A stretch of DNA of 11,775 nucleotides from JBOGFI01 sp050743365 (GTDB lineage: Bacteria > Actinomycetota > Acidimicrobiia > IMCC26256 > JACDBD01), in contig JBOGFI010000202.1 in the NCBI GenBank assembly GCA_050743365.1, positions 1-11,775 of the forward strand, read 5' to 3'. The notes under the pieces were generated by a model. The model worked only from the letters and a program-made list of their open reading frames with translations. It was not told the DNA's origin and did no database searches. Below are positions 5,963-11,775 of this stretch, piece by piece. A program made the translations under genes and the position numbers. The first letter of the stretch is position 1. Every line of letters begins with the position of its first letter.

Positions 5963-6934
5963 ATGCGCGCGGCTCGGCTCCTGGTGGGGATGCTCCTGGC
6001 CGTCGTGACGGCGACGGGCGCAGCCGCCGGCGAGCCCGCCCACGACGCCCGGCTGACGTCCGAGGGCCAGCTCGACCCGGTCTACGGGCAGGGCATCGGC
6101 CGCGTCGAGGACGGCTGGATCGTCTCCGGCACCAATGTGCTCGGCCGGCTCGACGACGGCCTCCGGGAGACGCTGCGGGTCACACCCGCAATCCCACCCG
6201 AGTGGGCCGCACAGGGCTTCGACCACATCGGCGACCCCGACGTGGCCGGCGGCTTCCTCTACGCGCCCCTCGAGCAGCCCGACTACGACCGCGGCCGCCA
6301 GGCCACCGCCCGCTTCGACCTCACCACGCTCACGCTCGTCGACGCCGTCCTCCTTCCCCAGCACCACAACTCGTTCGTGACCGTCGAAGCCGGGATCGCG
6401 TACACGACGGACTTCTTCGACGACGACACGCTGCTCCGCTACGACGTCGAGGACGGCTGGAAGCCGCTCGAGCCGCTGCGGCTGAGCCGCGGGCTCGAGC
6501 GCATCCAGGGCGGAGACGTCGCCGGCGGCGCGGTCTGGCTCTCGACCGACGACGACAGCAACGGCGTCTACCGCGTCGATCTCGAGACCGGCCGCGTCGA
6601 CGACGTCGGCTCGGCGGGGCATCTCGACGGCGAGGGTGAGGGCATCGACGCCACCGCGCTGGCGGGCGGCTCGCTGCACATGCTCACCCGCGACGTGCGC
6701 GTCACCCCCGTCTGGTTGGGCCACTTCGAGGTGACCGGCCCGACACCGACGACCGGGGGGCAGGCCGAGGGGCGGAACAACACCCGCGCCGCGAGCGACG
6801 AGGTGGATTCGAGCTGGCCGCCGATCCTGGTGGCCGGCGCGCTCGCGCTCGCCGCCGGCGCGGTGCTGGCAGCCTTCGTGGTCATCCGACAAGCTCGCGC
6901 CACCGCGCGGGACGGAGGAAAGCCCCCAGGATGA
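5963..6934 (+). CDS. Secreted, C-terminally membrane-anchored protein, possibly a beta-propeller
   Basis: The product has 323 residues. It starts with a signal peptide (MRAARLLVGMLLAVVTATGA, cleavage near AAAG-E, about 22). A largely extracytoplasmic domain of roughly 260 residues follows, with repeating short strand-turn units such as GGFLYAPLE, ARFDLTTLTLVDAVLLP, GIAYTTDFF, LLRYDVEDGW, GAVWLSTDDDSNGVYRVDLE and LHMLTRDVR, which suggest a beta-propeller. No named family is recognised. Residues about 286-310 (PILVAGALALAAGAVLAAFVV) form a transmembrane helix followed by a basic tail, so the domain should sit outside the membrane. The stop TGA overlaps the ATG of the channel gene (ATGA, 6931-6934), which implies coupled translation and perhaps a complex. 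It may be an extracellular sensor or accessory subunit of the channel. Confidence 0.75.
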   Translation: MRAARLLVGMLLAVVTATGAAAGEPAHDARLTSEGQLDPVYGQGIGRVEDGWIVSGTNVLGRLDDGLRETLRVTPAIPPEWAAQGFDHIGDPDVAGGFLYAPLEQPDYDRGRQATARFDLTTLTLVDAVLLPQHHNSFVTVEAGIAYTTDFFDDDTLLRYDVEDGWKPLEPLRLSRGLERIQGGDVAGGAVWLSTDDDSNGVYRVDLETGRVDDVGSAGHLDGEGEGIDATALAGGSLHMLTRDVRVTPVWLGHFEVTGPTPTTGGQAEGRNNTRAASDEVDSSWPPILVAGALALAAGAVLAAFVVIRQARATARDGGKPPG

Positions 6935-7407
6935 CCCGGGTCCGGCAGCGCGACGGCTCACGACCCTCCTTCGCCGCCCGCGCGCGCTACCGGTTCGACA
7001 GCGCGATCTCGCGCGGCACGGGCCGGGTCATTCTCTGGCTCACCGCGGCCACGCTCGCGCTCGTCTTCGTGGCTGCGGTGATCGTCACGATCCTCGACGT
7101 CGGGATCAACGCGGACGCCGACCCGAGCCTGGTCGAGAGCTTCTGGCAGAACCTGCTGCGAATCCTCGACCCCGGCACGTTCTCGGGGGACAGGGGGTGG
7201 CCACTGCGGATCACGACCCTGGTGGTCACCCTGCTCGGCGTCATCGTCGGTGCCGCGCTGATCGGCCTCATCGTCGCCGCGGTCGAGAGCAAGCTCGACG
7301 AGCTCCGCCGTGGCCGCAGCTTCGTCGTAGAGCAGGGGCATACGCTCATCCTGGGATGGTCACCGCGCGTGTTCACGCTCATCTCCGAGCTCGTCCTGAG
7401 GCGGTGA
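6931..7407 (+). CDS. CASTOR/POLLUX-like ion channel, pore-forming N-terminal part (interrupted)
   Basis: The 158-residue ORF matches the start of bacterial CASTOR/POLLUX-related (RCK-gated, two-helix pore) channels. RARYRFDSAISRGTGR precedes TM1 (about 32-56). The pore region SFWQNLLRILDPGTFSGD (70-87) has the LDPGT filter-like segment seen in this family. TM2 (about 91-117) leads into AAVESKLDELRRGRSFVVEQ and GHTLILGWSPRVFTLISELV, the start of the first RCK Rossmann domain. The frame ends at TGA 7405-7407 right after ELVLRR. In relatives I recall, about 75 more residues of the first Rossmann fold follow here before the VIKAVLAV-like segment, which is now in the next frame. Sequence therefore appears deleted at about 7395-7405, with a frame change. 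Start ATG 6931 overlaps the upstream stop. Confidence 0.75.
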   Translation: MTRVRQRDGSRPSFAARARYRFDSAISRGTGRVILWLTAATLALVFVAAVIVTILDVGINADADPSLVESFWQNLLRILDPGTFSGDRGWPLRITTLVVTLLGVIVGAALIGLIVAAVESKLDELRRGRSFVVEQGHTLILGWSPRVFTLISELVLRR

Positions 7408-8372
7408 AGGCGGTGCTGGCGGTGATGGGCAGCGACCCCGAGCTCGAGCGCGTCTCGATCGTCGCCGAGCTGTCCGACGCCGAGACCGCCCGGGCGCTGC
7501 GCGAGGCCGGCGGCGGCCGGGTGCTCACCGTCCGTGCCGCCGACGTGATCGCTCGCATCACCGCCCAGGCGTGTCGCCAGGCAGGGCTGAGCCTCGTCTG
7601 TCGAGACCTGCTCGACTTCGAGGGCGACGAGATCTACCTCCAGCCCGCGCCCGAGCGCCTGCTGGTGGGTTGGAACTCGCTGGGTCCGGTCATCCTCCGG
7701 GAGCTCGACCAGTTCGTGCTGCGCGGCTCGACTGTCGACGTCCTTGCCGACGGCGATCTCGTCGACCCGAACGAGCTCGTCGACGTGCAGCTCGACAATC
7801 TGGCCGAGACCTACCGGCCGCCCCACGGCGACCTCGACCAACTGAGCGCGTTCGTCGCCGAGCACCACTACGACAAGGTCATCATCCTCGGCTATCGGAG
7901 CGGCGTCTCTCCGGCCGAGGCCGACGCCCGCACGCTGCTCACGCTCCTTCTCATCCAGCGAGCGATGGCCCACGAGGGCGAGCGCCGCAGCCGGATCGTC
8001 ACCGAGCTGCTCGACTCGCGTGACGTCGAGCTGGCCCGCGCCACCGGCGCCGACGACTTCGTCGTGAGCGACGAGCTCTCGAGCCTCATGATGGCCCAGC
8101 TCGCGGAGCGCCGGGAGCTCGAGCCCGTCCTCGCGGACCTCTTCGACGTCGAGGGCTCGGCGCTGTCAATCAAGCCGGCGTCGTGGTATGTCCGGGGCAG
8201 AGCGCCGTTCGCGCGCGTCGTCGCGGCTGCGCGCGCGCGAGGCGAGATCGCGATCGGCTACCGGGCCGACGGGGACGACGGAAACCTGCCCCGCGTGCAC
8301 CTGAACCCGCCCAAGTCGGAGACCATCGAGCTCGGGGCCGGCGACCAGGTCGTCGTCATCGCCCCCGTCTGA
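7404..8372 (+). CDS. CASTOR/POLLUX-like ion channel, cytoplasmic RCK part (separate ORF)
   Basis: The frame continues the channel homology: VKAVLAVMGSDPELERVSIV, AELSDAETARALREA, ARITAQACRQAGLSLVCRDL and LDFEGDEIYLQ, characteristic of the first RCK domain. RLLVGWNSLGPVILRELDQF then begins a second Rossmann domain, with DLVDPNELVDVQ, YDKVIILGYRSGVSPAEADA and TELLDSRDVELARATGADDF. A C-terminal RCK_C-like LNPPKSETIELGAGDQVVVI completes it. Such domains form the cytoplasmic gating ring. GTG 7404 overlaps the TGA of the pore ORF (GTGA), so reinitiation could produce it as a separate 322-residue chain. A second, in-frame shortening is suspected at EIYLQ-PAPERLLVGW (residues 78-90), where relatives carry about 60 further residues. 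An earlier in-frame ATG at 7197 lies in the shadow of the pore ORF and is not favoured. Confidence 0.7.
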   Translation: MKAVLAVMGSDPELERVSIVAELSDAETARALREAGGGRVLTVRAADVIARITAQACRQAGLSLVCRDLLDFEGDEIYLQPAPERLLVGWNSLGPVILRELDQFVLRGSTVDVLADGDLVDPNELVDVQLDNLAETYRPPHGDLDQLSAFVAEHHYDKVIILGYRSGVSPAEADARTLLTLLLIQRAMAHEGERRSRIVTELLDSRDVELARATGADDFVVSDELSSLMMAQLAERRELEPVLADLFDVEGSALSIKPASWYVRGRAPFARVVAAARARGEIAIGYRADGDDGNLPRVHLNPPKSETIELGAGDQVVVIAPV

Positions 8373-8373
8373 C

Positions 8374-9018
8374 ATGCGGGGACTGGTCGGCGACGCGCTC
8401 CAGGCGGGGTGGGAGCAGGTCACCCGCCTCGGTGCGATCAAGCCGGGCCATCGCCGGGCCCGGCGCTTCGGCGCCTTCGGCGCCAGGAGCGTGATCTGCT
8501 TCCCGGTGGCGGCGCTGTTCGGCGAGCGCTACATCCGCCTGGGTGAGGGTTCGGTGATCGGCCCGTACTCGACGTTGTCAGCCGGCGTCGGGCCCGACCA
8601 GGTCCTCGAGCGGGAGTGCGTGATCCGCATCGGCGACCGTTGCGTCATCGGCAAGGGCAGCGCCATCGTCGGCCACACGAGCGTCGAGATCGGCGACGAC
8701 GTCTGGACCGGGCCCCACGTCTACGTCACCGACGCCAACCACGGCTACGAGGACGTGACCATGCCCATCGGCGTGCAGTTCGCGGCGAACGAGCCGGTGC
8801 GCATCGGTGCCGGCTCGTGGCTCGGTACGGGTGTGGTGGTGCTGCCGGGTAGCACCGTCGGGCGCCACGTCGTCGTGGGCGCGGGCGCGGTGGTCGCCCA
8901 CGACCTGCCTGACAACACGGTGGCCGTCGGCAACCCCGCCCGCGTCGTCCGACGTTACGAGAGCGGCGAGTGGGTGTCCGTCGGCGACGACGGACACCCA
9001 CCCACGTCGTCGCGCTAA
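8374..9018 (+). CDS. Left-handed beta-helix (hexapeptide-repeat) acyltransferase
   Basis: The product has 214 residues, a usual length for xenobiotic/maltose-type O-acyltransferases. Hexapeptide repeats ([LIV]-G-x4) run from about 55 to 190: IRLGEGSVIGPYSTL, IRIGDRCVIGKGSAIVGHTS, VEIGDDVWTGPHVYVTDANH, IGAGSWLGTGVVVLPGSTVG, VVVGAGAVVAHDLPDNTVAV and GNPARVVRRY. H123 in DANHGYED is the likely catalytic histidine and VGNPARVV is the standard end of these domains. The enzyme would move an acyl group, usually from acetyl-CoA, to a hydroxyl or amino group; the acceptor is unknown. ATG 8374 begins 1 nt after the channel stop, so it is the last gene of that operon. A cell-envelope acceptor is plausible from context only. 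Its stop TAA (9016-9018) overlaps the convergent stop of the binding-protein gene. Confidence 0.9.
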   Translation: MRGLVGDALQAGWEQVTRLGAIKPGHRRARRFGAFGARSVICFPVAALFGERYIRLGEGSVIGPYSTLSAGVGPDQVLERECVIRIGDRCVIGKGSAIVGHTSVEIGDDVWTGPHVYVTDANHGYEDVTMPIGVQFAANEPVRIGAGSWLGTGVVVLPGSTVGRHVVVGAGAVVAHDLPDNTVAVGNPARVVRRYESGEWVSVGDDGHPPTSSR

Positions 9019-10760
9019 CCCGCCGGCGACGGGTAGTCGGGCGGCACGTCCTCGCGTGGCAGCTGCGGGAACACTGTCACCGAGTTCTCGACGTCGAAGA
9101 GACCACCCTCCTCGTTGGACGGGAACTCACCGAGCTTGTACCGCTTCCCTTGATTGGCATACCGGTACATCCCGACGCCGGCGATGCCGTTCTCGGTCTC
9201 GCCCTCGGCGGTCGGGTCCCACCAGATGAGGGCGGCGTCGTCGGTGCCCCAGTAGTCCGTATCGGGCCAGAAGTCGCGGTCGCCCCGCGAGGTGTGCGCG
9301 TTCGTGGGCCCGCCTCCGGTGGGCGGGTACCGGAACAGCCCGTCGCGGAAGGCCTCGGGCGTGAGCTCCGGCCCGGCGAGGTGGATGCCGGTCATGAGCA
9401 GGTTCACCTCGGGCCAGATCACTGCGTAGGTGTTGTCGGGCGGAGCGGTGGCGTGGAACCACTGGTAGATGTGGAAGGAGTTCCGGGTCTCCTCCTCGCC
9501 CCGGGCGGGCGGCAGCGAGATCCCGAACCCGTTCTGCCACTGCTCCTGGTCGTAGGTGCGGCCGAAGAACGTCGTGTCGGCCAGCACCGACGGGCCGAGG
9601 AACCACTCGGGGAAGTACTCCTGGGCGGTGGCCTCCTTCGTCATCGCCGCCGGCGTGAGGGGATCGCCGTAGAAGATCACGCTGGTGACGCCGGCGTCCT
9701 TGAGCTTGGTGATGATCGTACGGGCGTTCTCCTGCTGGCGGGCCAGGTCGAGGAAGAACGGGACGTCGCCCTCGATCTCGATGCCCTGCTCCTTCAGGGT
9801 GCCCTTGAAGACCTTCATCGTGTCCTTGTAGCGCCCGTCGGGGGTCTCGAAGTGCACCAGCCCGTAGACGCGCTCCTTGTCCTGGAGCTCGGGGTCGCCG
9901 GCGAACTCGGCCTTGCCGGGGCCGCCCTGGGTCCCGATGGCCTCGGCCGCCAGGCGCGACGCCTGCTCCGGCGACGGGCCGTTGCCCCACGTGTACGGGA
10001 GAAATTCCTTGGTGAAGTTCTCGGGGAGCGCAAGTGCGCATCGTCCGAGACAGAGGATGCCGCGCGACGCGAGCTCCACCGCGAACTCCCGGGTGACCTG
10101 GGGCGGCGCGTTGAGCACCGCGAACGGCTTCTTCTCGGCGATCGAAATGGCGTCGGCGGTGGCGGCGGCGGCGTCGTTGAACGCCCCGGTCCCGGTGAAG
10201 AACTCGAACTCGACCTCGCGGCCGTAGGTCTCGAAGTACTGCTCGTAGACCTCCAGGTAGCCCAGCGTCGTTGCCTGGGCGGTCTCCTGGCTCACGTCGC
10301 CGCCGGCGGTGGCGACCTGGGTCGCGAGCAGCGGGTCCCGGGCGGGGTCGGCGCTGTACACGACCACCTTGATCGTGTCGCCGGTCACGCCCTGCCCGGT
10401 CGCACCGCCGTTGTCGCCCTCGAACGGGGCGACGCACGGCGGTGAGTAGATGATCGGAATCGCGACCCGACCCCGCTGCTCGTCGCAGGTGGGGCCGAAG
10501 TCGACGTTCCGCCCGAGCAGCTCCGCCTTGTCCGGCGTCATGGGGCCGGAGCGGATGAGCTGCTCCTCGGACTTGACCTCACCGCCGCTGCCGGCGTCGT
10601 CGTCGTCACCACCTCCGAAGACGACCGTCACGAGCGCGACGACGGCGACGATCACGACGATCAGGCCGAAGGGGCCGTAGCGGCGCAGCATCCGGGTCCC
10701 GTTGCTCCGGGTGGGCGGAGTTCCGGAACCAGTGGTGGGGCGTTCGGTGGTCTTGGCCAT
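9015..10760 (-). CDS. Membrane-anchored substrate-binding protein of a branched-chain-amino-acid-type ABC transporter
   Basis: The product has 581 residues. A basic N-terminus is followed by one hydrophobic helix (about 31-48, FGLIVVIVAVVALVTVVF) and an Asp-rich linker GGGDDDDAGSGG. No lipobox cysteine is present, so it is probably held by an uncleaved signal anchor. Two cysteines (C92, C109) frame IPIIYSPPCVAPFEGDNGGA, and GVTGDTIKVVVYSADPARDP (about 125-144) starts the Peripla_BP_6 (Leu/Ile/Val-binding) domain. Later segments include TITKLKDAGVTSVIFYGDPL-like text (near residue 365) and FLGPSVLADTTFFGRTYDQEQWQNG. At 581 residues it is longer than classical LivJ/LivK (about 370-400). The start is supported by AAGGAG six nt before ATG 10760. 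It lies 33 nt downstream of the ATPase gene. The ligand cannot be predicted from sequence. Confidence 0.88.
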   Translation of the reverse strand: MAKTTERPTTGSGTPPTRSNGTRMLRRYGPFGLIVVIVAVVALVTVVFGGGDDDDAGSGGEVKSEEQLIRSGPMTPDKAELLGRNVDFGPTCDEQRGRVAIPIIYSPPCVAPFEGDNGGATGQGVTGDTIKVVVYSADPARDPLLATQVATAGGDVSQETAQATTLGYLEVYEQYFETYGREVEFEFFTGTGAFNDAAAATADAISIAEKKPFAVLNAPPQVTREFAVELASRGILCLGRCALALPENFTKEFLPYTWGNGPSPEQASRLAAEAIGTQGGPGKAEFAGDPELQDKERVYGLVHFETPDGRYKDTMKVFKGTLKEQGIEIEGDVPFFLDLARQQENARTIITKLKDAGVTSVIFYGDPLTPAAMTKEATAQEYFPEWFLGPSVLADTTFFGRTYDQEQWQNGFGISLPPARGEEETRNSFHIYQWFHATAPPDNTYAVIWPEVNLLMTGIHLAGPELTPEAFRDGLFRYPPTGGGPTNAHTSRGDRDFWPDTDYWGTDDAALIWWDPTAEGETENGIAGVGMYRYANQGKRYKLGEFPSNEEGGLFDVENSVTVFPQLPREDVPPDYPSPAG

Positions 10761-10793
10761 GGTCTGCTCCTTGATGGCGGAGTTCGGTGGAGA

Positions 10794-11684
10794 TCAGTTC
10801 GGGTCGGGGTCACGCCCGCCGGAGACCACGGTCTCGAGCGTGGCCTGGACGCCCGAGCGGGCGATGGTGGATTCGGTGGTTCCGAGATACGACGCGACCA
10901 CGGCCGGATCGTGCACGACCGTGTCGGGGGTGCCCTCGGCGATCACCTCGCCGAGGTCGAGGGCGATGATGCGTTCGGCGACCGACGACAGCAGCGGGAG
11001 ATCGTGCTCGATGACGAGGAGGCTGGCGCCCAGCCGGTCACGCACCTGGAGCAGAACCGAGCCGAGGGCCTCCGCCTCGCGCTGGGCGATCCCGCTCGAG
11101 GGCTCGTCGAGCAGCAGCACGGCGGGGGAGTGGGCGAGCACGCAGGCGAGGTCGACGATGCGACGGGTGCCGGTCGACAGCTCGTGCACGAACTTGTCGC
11201 GGTAGGCGCCCAGGCCCATCAGCTCGATCAGCTCCTCGACCCGCTCGGAGACACGGTCCTCGGAGTCGGTCACCGACGGGAAATGGAGCGCCGCCGCCAG
11301 CGGATCGCGCACCCCGACGTGGGTCTCGAGCGCGACCGCGATCGTCTCGTTCAAGGTCAGCGCGGGGAACAGCCGACCGTCCTGGAACGACCGACCCAGG
11401 CCGGAGCGGGCCCGGGACTGGGGCGACTTGCGGGTGATGTCGTGGAGCCCGTCGTCGCCGGCGAGCTCGATGCGGCCACCGTCGGCGGGCAGGAAGCCCG
11501 AGATCACATCGAAGAGCGTCGTCTTACCCGCTCCGTTAGGGCCGATGAACCCGACGATCTCACCCGGCGCCACCGAGAACGACACGCCCGACACCGCGGC
11601 GATGCCGCCGAAGCGCTTCGACACGTCGTAGACCACCAAACTTCGCTCGCTCGCTGCGGGCCGGGATACCCGGCCCGCGGGCAC
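10794..11684 (-). CDS. Branched-chain-amino-acid-type ABC transporter ATP-binding protein (LivG-like)
   Basis: The protein powers uptake by hydrolysing ATP at the cytoplasmic face of the permease. Conserved sequence begins at LVVYDVSKRFGGIAAVSGVS (16-35). Walker A GPNGAGKT is at 48-55, the Q-loop in GRSFQDGRLFP (98-107), signature LSTGTRR at 169-175, Walker B VLLLDEP at 189-195 and the switch His at 227 (IEHD). The C-terminal GEVIAEGTPDTVVHDPAVVASYLG is the LivG-type ending. The extra RSFQ...LTLNETIAVAL segment also fits LivG more than LivF. GTG 11684 is the longest start in frame, but it lies inside a palindromic repeat. TTG 11639 or GTG 11636 are closer to the conserved N-terminus. A better ribosome binding site (GAAGGGAG before GTG 11743) is out of frame with the domain. 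The substrate-binding protein follows on the same strand. Confidence 0.88.
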   Translation of the reverse strand: MPAGRVSRPAASERSLVVYDVSKRFGGIAAVSGVSFSVAPGEIVGFIGPNGAGKTTLFDVISGFLPADGGRIELAGDDGLHDITRKSPQSRARSGLGRSFQDGRLFPALTLNETIAVALETHVGVRDPLAAALHFPSVTDSEDRVSERVEELIELMGLGAYRDKFVHELSTGTRRIVDLACVLAHSPAVLLLDEPSSGIAQREAEALGSVLLQVRDRLGASLLVIEHDLPLLSSVAERIIALDLGEVIAEGTPDTVVHDPAVVASYLGTTESTIARSGVQATLETVVSGGRDPDPN

Positions 11685-11740
11685 TCGCTCGCTGGGCGAG
11701 CTCCCTGCGCTCGCGTCCGCTCGCTCCGGTCACCGCTCTT
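11640..11740. repeat. Palindromic, GCGAGCGAG-rich repeat in the start region of the LivG-like gene
   Basis: A perfect 10-bp inverted repeat with a 3-nt loop lies at 11656-11678 (GCGGGCCGGG-ATA-CCCGGCCCGC). It is bordered by the 10-bp direct repeat CTCGCTCGCT at 11646-11655 and again at 11684-11693. A related CGCTCGCTCC occurs near 11719-11728 and GGGCGAGCTCCCT near 11694-11706. The composition and mosaic layout resemble dispersed REP/BIME-like elements. It occupies the space between the ribosome binding site at about 11750 and the first conserved codon of the ATPase near 11639. Confidence 0.6.
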
Positions 11741-11775
11741 CACAACGTTCTCCCTTCTCGTAACGCTGCCAAACC

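Noticed and set aside
5825..6961. Minus-strand open frame of 378 codons
   Set aside because: It lies opposite the exported-protein gene, which has a signal peptide, a membrane helix and coupled neighbours. The antisense product is rich in Ala/Val/Glu/Arg with no motif.
8970..10445. Long plus-strand open frame of 491 codons
   Set aside because: It is antisense to the substrate-binding protein gene, has low-complexity Val/Gly/Arg/Leu-rich sequence and no recognisable domain; a codon-bias shadow.
1..11775. CRISPR array, tRNA or rRNA gene
   Set aside because: No regularly spaced repeats of CRISPR size, no tRNA cloverleaf with a T-loop GTTCRANNC and no rRNA segment were recognised on reading both strands.

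Overview
The window is high-GC DNA with actinobacterial codon use. It has GTG starts, DUF899 and GYD family members, an anti-anti-sigma STAS gene and a very large branched-chain-amino-acid-type binding protein. An actinobacterium is likely, perhaps of the Acidimicrobiia; that finer placement is an inference from protein recall, not from a marker gene.

Positions 1-1810 are a scarred region. It opens with the last 27 codons and the right end of an IS3-family insertion sequence. Three damaged genes follow, all on the minus strand: a STAS-domain anti-sigma-factor antagonist broken by one frameshift, the first 44 residues of an FAD/NAD(P)-dependent oxidoreductase cut off abruptly, and a GYD-domain protein without a start codon or N-terminus. 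The stretches 127-440 and 838-1175 hold no convincing gene.

Positions 1858-3786 (minus strand) carry an intact two-gene unit: a protein joining an N-terminal SET domain to a C-terminal GrpB/UPF0157-like nucleotidyltransferase-fold domain, then a class I SAM methyltransferase 9 nt downstream. The SET-GrpB architecture is the most unusual intact protein here.

Positions 3878-5828 (plus strand) hold a HAD hydrolase that appears to have lost its cap region and a reading frame, an intact DUF899 thioredoxin-like protein, and an 85-residue secreted protein with an Asp-rich DRDGDG loop.

Positions 5963-9018 (plus strand) form a tightly packed operon: a secreted, C-terminally membrane-anchored protein that may be a beta-propeller, a CASTOR/POLLUX-like RCK-gated channel now read as two overlapping ORFs, and a left-handed beta-helix acyltransferase. 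Start and stop codons overlap or lie 1 nt apart. A candidate leaderless promoter and a dyad symmetry lie upstream.

Positions 9015-11743 (minus strand) are the end of a branched-chain-amino-acid-type ABC transporter operon: a LivG-like ATPase followed by a membrane-anchored substrate-binding protein. Permeases and a second ATPase would be expected beyond the right edge. A palindromic, GCGAGCGAG-rich repeat sits in the start region of the ATPase and separates a good ribosome binding site from the conserved reading frame.

A theme runs through the window: at least five genes carry frameshifts, truncations or apparent internal deletions, while their neighbours are intact. This could be real decay in an IS-scarred region or a consensus/assembly problem. 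Raw reads would tell the two apart.
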